Shown here: piece by piece, positions 54,496 to 64,000 of the stretch | Layout: every line of letters begins with the position of its first letter | How positions within the stretch are numbered: position 1 is the stretch's first letter | From: Sulfurovum sp. XGS-02 | Lineage (GTDB): Bacteria; Campylobacterota; Campylobacteria; Campylobacterales; Sulfurovaceae | Direction: 5' to 3' | DNA length: 64,000 nt | Assembly (NCBI RefSeq): GCF_023213175.1 | Contig: NZ_CP093312.1 | Span: 1,054,001-1,118,000 of the forward strand | Notes under the pieces: generated by a model | Told to the model about the DNA's origin: nothing | Database searches by the model: none | Seen by the model: the letters and a program-made list of their open reading frames with translations, nothing else | Made by a program: the position numbers and the translations under genes

Positions 54496-55875
54496 ATGGA
54501 ATATGGAATATTATCAATAGCAATCCCGTTGCTGACAATCATTTTAGCTATTATAACCAAAGATGTGATCGTTTCGCTCATGGGCGGTATCTTTGCAGGT
54601 TTCTTGGTACTGAATGCCTATAACCCTATCGATGCCTTCATTGCTCTTTTTGACGGTGTTATCGCACTTTTCTCAGAAACTTGGATCACCAAAACACTTC
54701 TCTTCATCGTGATGGTGGGCTCCATTATCAGACTACTCACACTAAGCGGGGCGGTTGACAGTTTCGTAGCCTATCTTAGCCAACGGTCAAAGAAAATAGA
54801 CTCACCGACAGGAGCGATGCTGCTTGCCTATGTTATCGGGGTCGTGATATTTATAGAGTCATCTATCACTGCACTGGTTGCTGGTACTGTGGCCAAACCT
54901 CTATGTGACAAGAATAGTGTCAGCAGGGAAAAACTTGCCTATATCTGCGATTCGACTTCTGCGCCTATCTGTTCTCTCATCCCGCTCAATGCATGGGGTG
55001 CCCTGCTGCTAGGGCTCATCGTTACGGCTATTGACTCTCAGGTGATATCAGGAGACGGTGTCTCTTTACTAATCTCTTCTATCCCCTATAACTTTTATTC
55101 GCTCTTTACTTTGGCGATTGTATTAGTGGTTATATTTTTAAATATTAATATCGGACCTATCAAGAATGCAACGCCTGTACCCTATGTGGTTCAGCATGAT
55201 GAGACAAAGATTAAAGCTACACCCTACAGGATGCTTTTGCCTATTTTAGTGATGGTATTGATGGTTCCGGTTGGTCTCTATCTCACAGGAGAAGGTGACA
55301 TATTTAAAGGTTCAGGCTCCACTTCTGTCTACTACGCTGTGATCATCACGTTACTCTTTATATACCTCTATTATGTACCGACCAAAACACTCACGCATCA
55401 AAACTATTTTATAGGGTTGTATGAAGGTATAGGAGATATGATACCCGTAGGATTGATCATGGTCTTTGCGCTGCTTATAGGAAACGTCATAGGTGATCTT
55501 GGTACAGCCAAATATTTGGCTCATTTGCTTACGGGGAACATTTCACCTGTACTCATACCGCTACTTATCTTTTTAGTGGCAAGTATCACTGCATTCTCAA
55601 CAGGGACAAGCTGGGGTACATTTTCCATTATGATGCCTATTGCTTTAGCGTTGGGTGCAACGATGGACCTGCATATTCCTTTGGTCATAGCTGCAGTCAT
55701 CTCAGGAGGGATCTTTGGAGACCACTCTTCGCCTATCTCTGACACGACCATTATTTCATCCATGGCGGCAGGGTGTGACCATGTGGAGCATGTAAGAACA
55801 CAACTGCCTTATGCACTCTTAGGCGGTATGTTGGCATCAGGTGCTTTTTTTATAACGGGATGGTTCACCGTATGA
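54496..55875 (+). CDS. nhaC: NhaC-family Na+/H+ antiporter
   Basis: 459 residues with about eleven membrane segments and NhaC-family landmarks: VGSIIRLLTLSGAVD, YVIGVVIFIESSITALVAG, STGTSWGTFSIMMPIALAL and GGIFGDHSSPISDTT. It exchanges Na+ and H+; close relatives also exchange amino acids (arginine-ornithine or malate-lactate types), so the substrate pair is not certain. ATG 54496 sits six bases after TATAAT and 17 bases from the divergent L,D-transpeptidase start, so the promoters must overlap with coding sequence. Confidence 0.83.
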   Translation: MEYGILSIAIPLLTIILAIITKDVIVSLMGGIFAGFLVLNAYNPIDAFIALFDGVIALFSETWITKTLLFIVMVGSIIRLLTLSGAVDSFVAYLSQRSKKIDSPTGAMLLAYVIGVVIFIESSITALVAGTVAKPLCDKNSVSREKLAYICDSTSAPICSLIPLNAWGALLLGLIVTAIDSQVISGDGVSLLISSIPYNFYSLFTLAIVLVVIFLNINIGPIKNATPVPYVVQHDETKIKATPYRMLLPILVMVLMVPVGLYLTGEGDIFKGSGSTSVYYAVIITLLFIYLYYVPTKTLTHQNYFIGLYEGIGDMIPVGLIMVFALLIGNVIGDLGTAKYLAHLLTGNISPVLIPLLIFLVASITAFSTGTSWGTFSIMMPIALALGATMDLHIPLVIAAVISGGIFGDHSSPISDTTIISSMAAGCDHVEHVRTQLPYALLGGMLASGAFFITGWFTV

Positions 55876-55923
55876 ATTTATTGAAAAAAGGCAAATCATG
55901 AGCACAAAACAAGGAATCATTTA

Positions 55924-56976
55924 ATGAAGCTTCTCGTCTCAGCCCTCGAACCCTCATCAAACCTCCATTTAAAAGAGGTTCTCAAACATACCCATGATCT
56001 TGAACTCCTGGGTATCTTCGACAAAAATATCAAAGAGGGTAAACCACTGTATGATATCAGTGAAATGGCCATCATGGGTGTAGTAGATGCCATCAAAAAG
56101 CTCCGATGGTTCTTTAAAGTAGCTGATGAGATGGTCGAACTCGCTAAAGAGGTAGACAAAGTACTTTTAATGGACTCTTCAGGATTTAACCTTCCTTTGG
56201 CTAAAAAACTCAAAGCAAAATACCCTAATAAAGAGATCATTTACTACATCCTTCCTCAAGTATGGGCCAGCCGTCCCAAACGTGTTAAGAAGCTGGAACA
56301 GTATTGCGATAAACTGCTCGGCATACTCCCCTTCGAGATAGAGTATTACAATTCTGATAAAGCACAGTATGTCGGACATCCGCTGCTGGATGAGATAGAT
56401 GTACACCGCATTGAAGAAGAGACAAAAGGATGCATCGCATTCATGCCGGGAAGCCGAAAAAGTGAGATAAGCCGTCTGATGCCCATTTTTCTGGAACTGC
56501 GCAGAAAATTCCCGGAGATCCGACCGCTCCTTGTCATTCCTCCTTCTTTCTCTAGGAACAAGATAGCTAAACTCTACAAAGGCAATCGAGAGTTTGAGAT
56601 CGTGCGTGATACCCACGAAGCCCTCAGACGTGCTGAGTTTGCCTTCATCTGTTCAGGGACAGCCACACTTGAAGCTGCACTCATAGGTACACCTTTTACA
56701 CTTGCTTACATTGCTAAGAAAGTAGACTTTTTCATAGGGACGAAACTGCTGGGCATCACACAGGTAGGCTTGGCCAACATCATACTTACCCATTACAATA
56801 ACACCACCTTGCATAATGAGTTGCTCCAGGAAGAAGTGACAGTTGACAACTTGTTAAAAGAGTACTACAATACCGACCGTAAGATCTTTGGTGAGAAAGC
56901 TGAAGAGTTAAAAAGATATCTTTCTCATGGCAGTTCCAAGAAAGTCGCGGAAATAATCATGTTGGAAAAATCATAA
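55924..56976 (+). CDS. lpxB: Lipid-A-disaccharide synthase
   Basis: 350 residues. The LpxB landmarks VLLMDSSGFNLPLAKKLK, YYILPQVWASRPKRVKKL, YVGHPLLDE, FMPGSRKSEISRLMPIF and FICSGTATLEAALIG are present. It joins UDP-diacylglucosamine and lipid X. AAGGAAT precedes ATG 55924. It is followed by queH with 10 bases between, both in the plus-strand block that also holds fabZ and lpxA. Confidence 0.93.
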   Translation: MKLLVSALEPSSNLHLKEVLKHTHDLELLGIFDKNIKEGKPLYDISEMAIMGVVDAIKKLRWFFKVADEMVELAKEVDKVLLMDSSGFNLPLAKKLKAKYPNKEIIYYILPQVWASRPKRVKKLEQYCDKLLGILPFEIEYYNSDKAQYVGHPLLDEIDVHRIEEETKGCIAFMPGSRKSEISRLMPIFLELRRKFPEIRPLLVIPPSFSRNKIAKLYKGNREFEIVRDTHEALRRAEFAFICSGTATLEAALIGTPFTLAYIAKKVDFFIGTKLLGITQVGLANIILTHYNNTTLHNELLQEEVTVDNLLKEYYNTDRKIFGEKAEELKRYLSHGSSKKVAEIIMLEKS

Positions 56977-56986
56977 TGGAGTCATC

Positions 56987-58066
56987 ATGCTAGTACATAT
57001 CTGCTGTTCGGTCGACAGTCACTACTTTTTGCAAAAACTCCAAACAGAGTACCCCGAAGAGAAACTGACCGGGTTCTTTTATGATCCCAACATTCATCCC
57101 TACTCCGAGTACTACCTACGACTTCTGGATGTAAAACGCAGCTGCAAGATGCTCGGTATTGACCTCATTGAGGGAGAGTATGATGTGGAAAACTGGCTTG
57201 AGGCTGTACGCGGTTTGGAACATGAACCAGAAAAGGGATCTCGCTGCTCTGTCTGTTTTGACAGACGCTTTGAGGTGTCCGCACAAAAAGCCAGTGAGAT
57301 AGGTGAGACAAGCTTTACCTCTACCCTGCTTACCAGCCCTAAAAAATCTCTTAAACAACTGAAAGTTGCCGGTGATGCATTGGCCCACAGGGAAGGCATA
57401 GCATTTGTAGCACCTGACTACAGAAAAGCATCAGGTACTCAGGAACAGAACATTTTAGCCAAAGAGGATGCACTCTACAGACAAGACTACTGTGGATGTA
57501 TGTTCGGTCTGACTATTCAGCGTGACCAGCAGGAGAAACTGGCAGATGAACTCTTTGTACCGCTCTCAAAACAGATACAGCCAGAATCCATAGAAGAGCG
57601 CATTGCAATGTATGAAAAACGCTGGGAAATGGAAGAAGCGAACATCCCTCACAAGATCATCAAACAACGGTTCTTGAACTGGCGTTTGATGATGGGCTTA
57701 CTGCGTGTACGAAAAGAGGTCGTTCCTGCACACTTTCTACCCTACTCTACACTTAAAGGCGAATATACAAGAGGTAAGATAGAGTACCATATCGGAGAGG
57801 TGTATCATATGAACCGTGATGAGGTACGTTTCATCACGCTTGGATACTACAATGAGCTCGCTGGCACAGACTATAAAAGCGTTACAGAGCTCATCTATGC
57901 CCCACCATTGTTTAGTAAAGAAGTGGAGGTACGAGCCAAGCTGGGTGTAACCCCTTATGATCTCTCTGTTATTATGGTCGTTGAAGAGATACCAAACAAC
58001 AAGATAGAGATCATTTGTCAAAGCAAGACCTACAGTGATGTTAAAGAAGTATTAATAAATATATAA
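56987..58066 (+). CDS. queH: Epoxyqueuosine reductase QueH with C-terminal extension
   Basis: 359 residues. The N-terminal part is the QueH (DUF208) domain: LVHICCSVDS, SRCSVCFDRR, FTSTLLTSPKKS and YCGCMFGL provide the Cys residues of its iron-sulfur and iron site. QueH reduces epoxyqueuosine to queuosine in tRNA anticodons. The typical protein is about 200 residues; here a further 150-residue C-terminal extension (from about 205, EERIAMYEKRWEMEE on) is present, of unknown role. ATG 56987 follows GGAG. It sits between lpxB and fabZ. Confidence 0.88.
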   Translation: MLVHICCSVDSHYFLQKLQTEYPEEKLTGFFYDPNIHPYSEYYLRLLDVKRSCKMLGIDLIEGEYDVENWLEAVRGLEHEPEKGSRCSVCFDRRFEVSAQKASEIGETSFTSTLLTSPKKSLKQLKVAGDALAHREGIAFVAPDYRKASGTQEQNILAKEDALYRQDYCGCMFGLTIQRDQQEKLADELFVPLSKQIQPESIEERIAMYEKRWEMEEANIPHKIIKQRFLNWRLMMGLLRVRKEVVPAHFLPYSTLKGEYTRGKIEYHIGEVYHMNRDEVRFITLGYYNELAGTDYKSVTELIYAPPLFSKEVEVRAKLGVTPYDLSVIMVVEEIPNNKIEIICQSKTYSDVKEVLINI

Positions 58067-58123
58067 ACCGCCTTTTACAAACTTTTCGATAAAATAATCC
58101 AATTTTAAAATAAAGGTTTATAC

Positions 58124-58573
58124 ATGCTTTATAACGTCGTAGACATTCAAAATATATTGCCACATAGATACCCATTCTTGCTAGTGGACAGAATTACTGA
58201 ACTTACTCCGGGTGAATATATCGAAGGTCTTAAAAATATCTCTATCTCAGAACCTGTATTTCAAGGTCATTTCCCGGGTCATCCTATCTACCCTGGTGTA
58301 ATGATCATTGAAGGTATGGCACAGGCTGGTGGTGTATTGGCGTTTAAAAGTATGGATCTAGCCAGTCAGGAAGAGATCGAAAATAAAGTGGTATACTTTA
58401 TGAGTATCGATAATGCAAAGTTTCGTTCACCGGTTACACCGGGGGATCAACTGGTGTACAAGATCAATGTCATCAAAAACAAAGGTGCCGTATGGCAACT
58501 TGATGCAAAAGCATATGTAGATGACAAAGTAGTTGCGCAAGCTGAACTTAAAGCTATGATCGTAGATAAATAG
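58124..58573 (+). CDS. fabZ: 3-hydroxyacyl-ACP dehydratase
   Basis: 149 residues, family length. Motifs: [13 protein letters not shown], the hot-dog His in [14 protein letters not shown] and the catalytic Glu in IEGMAQAGG. It dehydrates beta-hydroxyacyl-ACP in fatty-acid elongation. Next to lpxA, the conserved pairing. SD AAAGG is seven bases before the ATG. Confidence 0.95.
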   Translation: MLYNVVDIQNILPHRYPFLLVDRITELTPGEYIEGLKNISISEPVFQGHFPGHPIYPGVMIIEGMAQAGGVLAFKSMDLASQEEIENKVVYFMSIDNAKFRSPVTPGDQLVYKINVIKNKGAVWQLDAKAYVDDKVVAQAELKAMIVDK

Positions 58574-58581
58574 GTCTTTTG

Positions 58582-59379
58582 ATGTCTTTAATACACGCTT
58601 CTGCAGTCATAGAAGATGGGGCCATCCTCGGTGAGAACGTTTCTGTAGGTCCTTTTGCATACATCGGCCCGAATGTAAAGATCGGGGATAATACCACCGT
58701 GGCTACACATGCTGTGATAGAGGGCCATACTACCATAGGAAAAAATAACCGTATTTTCCCGCATGCTGCGGTGGGTACGATACCGCAGGATTTAAAGTTT
58801 GCAGGAGAACGTGTAGAACTTATCATTGGTGATAACAATACCATCAGAGAGTTTACCTTGCTCAACCCGGGGACCAAAGGTGGAGGTTCTGTTACTAGGA
58901 TAGGTAACGGGAACCTGCTTATGGGGTATGTGCACCTAGGGCATGATGTGATCCTTGGAGACAACTGTATCCTTGCAAATGGTGCGACACTTGCAGGCCA
59001 CGTTGAGTTGGGTAACCATGTGGTGATCGGTGGACTTACCCCTGTACATCAGTTCGTACATATCGGTGACTATGCGATGATAGGTGGGGCCAGTGCTTTA
59101 TCACAGGACATTCCGCCTTTCTGTCTGGCTGAAGGTAACCGTGCGAACTTGAGAGGACTCAACCTTACAGGTTTACGCAGAGCAATGGATCGGAAAGATA
59201 TCAATGCACTCAAATCAGCCTACAGGGAACTTTTTGAAGAAGGTAAACCATTGCAGGAAGTAGCACAAAGACTTTTTGAAAGTACAGACTCAGATAAGGT
59301 CAAACAACTTTGTGAATTTATTATGACCTCTAAAAGAGGTATTCCGTTTACACGGTCAAAAACAAATGAGGATAAATAA
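58582..59379 (+). CDS. lpxA: UDP-N-acetylglucosamine acyltransferase
   Basis: 265 residues. Left-handed beta-helix hexapeptide repeats run from [20 protein letters not shown] to about 190, followed by a helical C-terminus. The His in [15 protein letters not shown] corresponds to the catalytic His. It starts lipid A synthesis. ATG 58582 is chosen over a TTG three bases upstream. Its stop overlaps the clpX start by one base. Confidence 0.94.
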   Translation: MSLIHASAVIEDGAILGENVSVGPFAYIGPNVKIGDNTTVATHAVIEGHTTIGKNNRIFPHAAVGTIPQDLKFAGERVELIIGDNNTIREFTLLNPGTKGGGSVTRIGNGNLLMGYVHLGHDVILGDNCILANGATLAGHVELGNHVVIGGLTPVHQFVHIGDYAMIGGASALSQDIPPFCLAEGNRANLRGLNLTGLRRAMDRKDINALKSAYRELFEEGKPLQEVAQRLFESTDSDKVKQLCEFIMTSKRGIPFTRSKTNEDK

Positions 59380-60599
59380 TGACAAGAAAAACATGTAGCT
59401 TTTGTGAAGCCCAAGAGAGCGAAGAAAATCCACTCATCGCGGGTGAAAGCGCTTATATCTGTTCAAACTGTGTTGTTTCTGCCTATAAGATCCTTTTTGG
59501 TGAGGAGGAACAGGATGAGTCACAAACAGACGTTGGACCTCATATTCTCTATACACCAAAAGAGTTGAACACGCTACTTGATGATTATGTCATTGGTCAA
59601 GAGAAAGCGAAAAAAACACTCTCAGTTGCTGTCTATAATCACTATAAACGTATTTTCAAAGACGACATTCAGGATGATACACAAATCGCTAAATCCAATG
59701 TGCTTCTCATAGGACCAACCGGTTCAGGAAAAACACTTTTGGCACAAACGATCGCCAGATTTTTAAATGTGCCTATCGCTATTGCAGATGCGACGAACCT
59801 TACAGAAGCAGGATATGTAGGTGAAGATGTTGAAAACATTCTTACTAAACTGCTTATGGCAGCAGATGGTGACCCGCAACGTGCTGAACAGGGGATCGTA
59901 TTTATCGATGAGATAGACAAGATCGCCAGAATGGGTGAAAACCGTTCTATCACACGTGATGTATCAGGAGAAGGCGTACAGCAGGCCCTCCTTAAACTCA
60001 TCGAAGGTTCAGTCGTGAATATACCGCCAAAAGGTGGACGTAAACACCCTAACCAGGACTTTATACAGATAGATACTTCTAATATACTCTTTATCTGCGG
60101 GGGTGCATTTGATGGTCTCAATGACATTCTTAAACGAAGACTTGGTGAGAACATACTTGGTTTTGGTCAGGAAAAACGCTCTAAGAAGGATGAAGAGAAT
60201 CTTCTTCCTACAGTAGAGGCAGATGATCTTGTCACATACGGGATCATTCCTGAACTTATTGGCCGTCTGCATGTACTTGCGACACTGGGAGAGATAAGTA
60301 AAGAAGATATGGTTCGAATCCTGGTTGAACCTAAAAACTCTCTTGTCAAACAGTATCAAAAACTCTTTGAAATAGATGATGTAAAACTTACCTTCGAAGA
60401 AGATGCACTTTCGCGTATTGCCCAAAAAGCGCTGGAAAGAAAAACAGGAGCAAGAGGATTGCGTTCTATTCTTGAAGAGATACTTCTTGATATCATGTAT
60501 GAGTTGCCTGAGCTTGAAGGATATGAAGTCGTGATCACTGATGAAGTCGTTGAATCAGGTGCAAAACCTTTATATATAAAAGATAAAATAACAGCATAA
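59379..60599 (+). CDS. clpX: ATP-dependent protease ATPase subunit ClpX
   Basis: 406 residues. Zinc-binding domain CSFC ... CSNC at the N-terminus; Walker A GPTGSGKT, Walker B VFIDEIDK, the ClpP-contact loop LGFGQ and the sensor region [16 protein letters not shown]. It unfolds tagged proteins for ClpP. The start overlaps the lpxA stop, and mreB follows 24 bases after its end, so it is in the same operon. Confidence 0.96.
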   Translation: MTRKTCSFCEAQESEENPLIAGESAYICSNCVVSAYKILFGEEEQDESQTDVGPHILYTPKELNTLLDDYVIGQEKAKKTLSVAVYNHYKRIFKDDIQDDTQIAKSNVLLIGPTGSGKTLLAQTIARFLNVPIAIADATNLTEAGYVGEDVENILTKLLMAADGDPQRAEQGIVFIDEIDKIARMGENRSITRDVSGEGVQQALLKLIEGSVVNIPPKGGRKHPNQDFIQIDTSNILFICGGAFDGLNDILKRRLGENILGFGQEKRSKKDEENLLPTVEADDLVTYGIIPELIGRLHVLATLGEISKEDMVRILVEPKNSLVKQYQKLFEIDDVKLTFEEDALSRIAQKALERKTGARGLRSILEEILLDIMYELPELEGYEVVITDEVVESGAKPLYIKDKITA

Positions 60600-60623
60600 C
60601 AGCAGCATTAAAAGGATATATGG

Positions 60624-61658
60624 ATGTTTAAAAGATTATTAGGAATGTTCTCAAACGATCTAGCGATCGACCTGGGAACGGCAAACACACTTGTACTGGT
60701 GAAGGGGCAAGGTATCAGTATCAATGAACCTTCCGTCGTCGCTATCCAGTATGACAAGCATGGTAGAGAGAAAATTCTTGCCGTGGGTCAGGAAGCAAAA
60801 GATATGGTGGGTAAAACACCGGGAAATATTAAAGCGATTCGTCCCATGAAAGACGGTGTGATCGCTGATTTTGAAGTGACTGAAATGATGATCCGTTATT
60901 TCATTGAGAAAGCACATAGAAGAAAAGGTTTCTTCTCCCCACGTATCATTATTTGTGTACCTTATGGCCTTACACAGGTTGAAAGACGTGCCGTAAAGGA
61001 CTCTGCTGAAAATGCCGGTGCAAGATATGTTTACCTCATAGAAGAACCTATGGCAGCTGCCATTGGTGCGGGTATACCGGTAAAAGACCCAAATGGTAAC
61101 CTTGTAGTGGATATCGGTGGAGGTACAACAGAGATCGGTGTGACTTCACTGGGTGGTCTTGTGATCTCCAAGTCTATTCGTGTTGCTGGAGATAATCTTG
61201 ATCAGGCGATCATTGACTACATTAAAAAGAACTTTAACCTTCTCATTGGAGAGCGTGTGGCTGAAGAACTTAAGATCAAGATCGGAACAGCAATTCCATT
61301 GAAAGAAGAGTTGACCACTACCGTACGTGGTAGGGATCAGGTTGAAGGAAGCCTTGCTTCTATAGAGATCACTTCTGAACATATCAGAGCTGCGATGAAG
61401 GATTCTCTAGAAGAGATCGCAGAAGCACTGAAAGATGTACTTGAGCAAACACCGCCGGAACTCGCCGGTGATATCGTAGAAAACGGTATTGTACTGACAG
61501 GTGGTGGTGCATTGATCAGAGGGCTGGACAAATATCTTTCGGATATCGTCAAACTTCCTGTATATATCGCTGAAGACCCTCTTCTTGCTGTTGCAAAAGG
61601 GACAGGTATTGCATTGGATGAAATAGATATCCTACAACAAATGGCATATGAAGACTAG
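60624..61658 (+). CDS. mreB: Rod-shape-determining actin homolog MreB
   Basis: 344 residues, family length. Actin-fold motifs are [14 protein letters not shown] (phosphate 1), [18 protein letters not shown] (phosphate 2) and [12 protein letters not shown] (adenosine). It organises lateral wall synthesis and rod shape. AAAGGATAT precedes ATG 60624. It overlaps mreC by 11 bases. Confidence 0.97.
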   Translation: MFKRLLGMFSNDLAIDLGTANTLVLVKGQGISINEPSVVAIQYDKHGREKILAVGQEAKDMVGKTPGNIKAIRPMKDGVIADFEVTEMMIRYFIEKAHRRKGFFSPRIIICVPYGLTQVERRAVKDSAENAGARYVYLIEEPMAAAIGAGIPVKDPNGNLVVDIGGGTTEIGVTSLGGLVISKSIRVAGDNLDQAIIDYIKKNFNLLIGERVAEELKIKIGTAIPLKEELTTTVRGRDQVEGSLASIEITSEHIRAAMKDSLEEIAEALKDVLEQTPPELAGDIVENGIVLTGGGALIRGLDKYLSDIVKLPVYIAEDPLLAVAKGTGIALDEIDILQQMAYED

Positions 61659-62682
61659 ACTTGTCATCATTGCCATACTGTTACTCATACTAACAGTACT
61701 ACTGTCACGAAATGATGAACGTATCTCTGATACGTTTCTCAATATCATCAATCCTATCAAACAAAAATATAAACATTTTACACAGAATTTAGAAGATAAA
61801 AGCCAAAGCTATATTTTCCAAAAAGAGTCTATCGAAAAACTGAGTAAAGAGAACCGTATTTTACGTAAACGCCTTCTTGAACAGATCCACTATATAGAAC
61901 AGGTAAAAGATATTTATGAAGTGCTTCCTACACTCAGCCACATTCCTGTAAAAAACATCTCTATCACCGATACCATATCCTATGTCAAACTGAACAGTTT
62001 TTCTCAGATCATACTGACCAAACCCAAAGGACTGACAGAAGATAAACTCTATGGCCTTATACAAGGCAGCGTCGTTGCAGGGACTGCAAGAGTCCGCAAC
62101 AATCAACTCTATGGCTATCTGACATCAGATAAAAAGTGCCGCTTCTCTGTCTTCATCGGTGAGACTAAAGCACCGGGTATCGCTTTGGGATTAAAAGAAA
62201 ATGAAATGATCGTCAAGTTCATACCAAAATGGCATAAAATAAAAGAAGGGGATGCCGTCCTTACATCAGGTTTGGATGGTATATTTTTTGCAGATATACC
62301 TGTAGGCCTTGTCACAAAAGTAGAAGTACAGAGTTCTTATACAGTTGCACATATCAAAACCTACAGTGATATTTTCCATCCTAAAGCATTTTTCCTGATC
62401 AATGATGCCAAAGCCACCCTTGCAGAAAATTATGATGCTAACAGAACCAACATGGCAACACGATACAGTACTCCTGATATCAATTTTGAGCAGGACCGTT
62501 CGGTGGAACCGCTCAAAGATGCCAATATAAGTACACCTGTTGTATCCAGTATACCGAGACGTATTGACCAGACACAAGAAGATGTTATCGAGCCTGCTGA
62601 AGTTTCAGAAATCGTAGAAGCACCTAGAAAAGTCAATAAGAAGAAGCTTGAAATCGGGTCAAGTAGTTTAGACCTCTTTTAA
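61648..62682 (+). CDS. mreC: Cell-shape protein MreC
   Basis: 344 residues. One membrane helix near the N-terminus ([16 protein letters not shown]), a coiled-coil region to about residue 85 and a beta-rich periplasmic domain with [13 protein letters not shown] and [20 protein letters not shown]. It links MreB to the penicillin-binding proteins. The C-terminal 70 residues are polar and poorly conserved. Followed by a clear terminator, so this is the end of the lpxB to mreC block. Confidence 0.9.
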   Translation: MKTRLVIIAILLLILTVLLSRNDERISDTFLNIINPIKQKYKHFTQNLEDKSQSYIFQKESIEKLSKENRILRKRLLEQIHYIEQVKDIYEVLPTLSHIPVKNISITDTISYVKLNSFSQIILTKPKGLTEDKLYGLIQGSVVAGTARVRNNQLYGYLTSDKKCRFSVFIGETKAPGIALGLKENEMIVKFIPKWHKIKEGDAVLTSGLDGIFFADIPVGLVTKVEVQSSYTVAHIKTYSDIFHPKAFFLINDAKATLAENYDANRTNMATRYSTPDINFEQDRSVEPLKDANISTPVVSSIPRRIDQTQEDVIEPAEVSEIVEAPRKVNKKKLEIGSSSLDLF

Positions 62683-62693
62683 AAGCGTATTTT

Positions 62694-62714
62694 GCCCTTT
62701 TTTAAGGGCTTTTT
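62694..62714 (+). terminator. Rho-independent terminator after mreC
   Basis: Stem GCCCTT / AAGGGC with TTTT loop, followed by TTTTT. It starts 12 bases after the mreC stop. Confidence 0.85.
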
Positions 62715-62763
62715 CCATCTAAATCATGTATAATAACCAACTAAAAATTAAGGGTATTTCTCC

Positions 62764-64000
62764 ATGCCAAAACGCAATGACATCAACACTATTTTACTTA
62801 TTGGTTCTGGGCCTATCGTTATCGGTCAAGCTTGTGAATTTGACTATTCTGGAACTCAAGCAGCTAAAACACTCAAGGAATTAGGCTATAGAGTCGTTCT
62901 TATCAACTCTAACCCTGCTACGATCATGACAGACCCTGAGTTTGCAGACCGTACCTATGTTGAACCTATTACACCGGAAGTCATTGATAGAATTATCAAA
63001 AAAGAAAATGTTGATGCGATCTTACCTACCATGGGTGGGCAAACTGCACTTAACGTTGCTATGGAAATGTATGAAGCAGGAATGCTTAAAGATGTGAAGT
63101 TCCTTGGAGCACATCCGGATGCCATCAAAAAAGGGGAAGATAGACAACTCTTTAATGAAGCAATGATCAAGATCGGTATGGATCTGCCTAAGAGTGCCAA
63201 TGCCTACAGTGTTGATGAAGCGATAAAAGTAGCCAAAGAGATCGGTTTCCCTGTCATCAGTAGAGCCTCATTTACACTTGCCGGTGGCGGTTCAGGTGTA
63301 GCATACAATATGGAAGAGTTCAAAAAACTGGCGGCAGAAGGTATCGATGCAAGTCCGATCAATGAGATCGAGATCATGGAATCTATGTTAGGCTGGAAAG
63401 AATACGAAATGGAAGTGATCAGGGACAGTCAGGATAACTGTATTATCGTATGTTCTATCGAAAACTTTGATCCTATGGGTGTACATACAGGAGATTCGAT
63501 CACCATTGCCCCTGCTCTGACGCTTACGGACAAAGAGTTCCAAAATATGAGAGATGCCTCTTTCAAGATTTTACGTGAAGTAGGTGTTGATACAGGCGGG
63601 TCCAATGTACAATTCTCTATCAATCCGGATACAGGACGTATGATCGTCATCGAAATGAACCCGAGAGTCAGCCGTTCTTCTGCACTTGCATCTAAAGCTA
63701 CAGGGTATCCTATCGCTAAAGTAGCAACACTTTTGGCTGTCGGATTTACATTGGATGAGATCACAAATGACATTACGGGAACACCAGCGAGTTTCGAACC
63801 GGTGATCGACTATGTGGTCACAAAACTTCCGAGATTTACCTTTGAAAAATTCCCTCTTGCAGACTCTACCCTCACAACTTCTATGAAGTCTGTGGGTGAA
63901 GTAATGAGTATAGGTAGAACCTTTAAAGAGTCTTTCCAAAAGGCACTCTGTTCATTGGAAACAGGACTGATCGGTTTTAACCCGATCAAATGCGATGGTG
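62764..64000 (+). CDS. carB: Carbamoyl phosphate synthase large subunit, 3' end outside the window
   Basis: The first 412 residues are visible: [19 protein letters not shown] (N-terminal dinucleotide-like fold), [12 protein letters not shown], the ATP-grasp segment [17 protein letters not shown] and [20 protein letters not shown]. It makes carbamoyl phosphate from bicarbonate, ammonia and two ATP for pyrimidines and arginine. ATG 62764 has an AAGGG Shine-Dalgarno and a TATAAT box about 30 bases upstream (5' leader of about 30 bases). Confidence 0.95.
   Translation, partial: MPKRNDINTILLIGSGPIVIGQACEFDYSGTQAAKTLKELGYRVVLINSNPATIMTDPEFADRTYVEPITPEVIDRIIKKENVDAILPTMGGQTALNVAMEMYEAGMLKDVKFLGAHPDAIKKGEDRQLFNEAMIKIGMDLPKSANAYSVDEAIKVAKEIGFPVISRASFTLAGGGSGVAYNMEEFKKLAAEGIDASPINEIEIMESMLGWKEYEMEVIRDSQDNCIIVCSIENFDPMGVHTGDSITIAPALTLTDKEFQNMRDASFKILREVGVDTGGSNVQFSINPDTGRMIVIEMNPRVSRSSALASKATGYPIAKVATLLAVGFTLDEITNDITGTPASFEPVIDYVVTKLPRFTFEKFPLADSTLTTSMKSVGEVMSIGRTFKESFQKALCSLETGLIGFNPIKCDG

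Noticed and set aside
55896-55923. Seven-codon ORF (MSTKQGII) before lpxB as a leader peptide.
   Set aside because: It has no paired attenuator hairpin and no repeated amino-acid codons.

Overview
This 64-kb window looks like chromosome from a member of the Campylobacterota, most likely a Sulfurovum-like sulfur or hydrogen oxidiser. The assignment is an inference. It rests on the gene order lpxB-queH-fabZ-lpxA-clpX-mreB-mreC-carB, the moderately AT-rich composition, promoters with a good TATAAT -10 box but poor -35 boxes, Campylobacterota-type single-domain globin and AtpZ proteins, and many small translationally coupled operons. No phage, insertion sequence with a transposase, or CRISPR array was seen.

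Layout. 1-4.6 kb: cardiolipin synthase (running off the left edge), an exported small heat-shock-like protein, and a DUF819 permease with a dipeptide epimerase. 4.7-7.9 kb: a degenerate signalling protein and a znuACB metal-uptake operon. 7.9-10.8 kb: a periplasmic-binding-like lipoprotein overlapping a GGDEF-EAL protein. 10.9-17.8 kb: an extended arsenic/thiol-redox locus, with arsI-arsR-arsC-permease-small ORF-thioredoxin-DUF4395-CcdA-thioredoxin on the minus strand, divergent arsB, and a SO_0444-type permease broken by one amber codon. 17.9-24.3 kb: exported rhodanese, globin, a pair of degenerate GGDEF/EAL proteins (one with an integrase-arm-like N-terminus), and a GCS2-AstE/AspA enzyme pair. 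24.3-32.2 kb: a FetB-like permease, a nitrate/taurine-type ABC permease and ATPase, a methyltransferase, MscS, a MarR-YceI-extradiol dioxygenase regulon with duplicated operator, and NarK. 32.4-39.1 kb: a second rhodanese, KatG, a cold-shock protein, initiator tRNA-Met, and an ArsR/cytochrome c/intact SO_0444-type permease cluster. 39.4-44.4 kb: a five-gene peptidoglycan-recycling operon (amidase lipoprotein, SSS symporter, AnmK, AmgK, MurU). 44.4-48.4 kb: AtpZ-like and membrane proteins, a hydrolase, HemL and a TonB-like protein. 48.7-55.9 kb: a three-gene ABC-2 exporter, an L,D-transpeptidase and an NhaC-type antiporter. 55.9-64 kb: the housekeeping lipid A / queuosine / ClpX / MreBC / CarB block.

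Themes. Cell-wall turnover recurs: epimerase, recycling operon, L,D-transpeptidase and MreBC. Metalloid and metal handling recurs (ars, znu, SO_0444-type permeases, FetB), as do c-di-GMP-type proteins. Three non-coding patterns stand out. First, a dispersed palindromic repeat with AAAACCTTATAA ends includes two related ~125-bp MITE-like copies. Second, two genes (cls and the TonB-like gene) have a strong Shine-Dalgarno placed six bases before an ATC codon, where an ATG would be expected. Third, two genes (znuA and the NhaC-type antiporter) have a TATAAT box six bases before the ATG, which predicts leaderless mRNAs. All functional calls come from reading protein sequence by eye; no database search was run.
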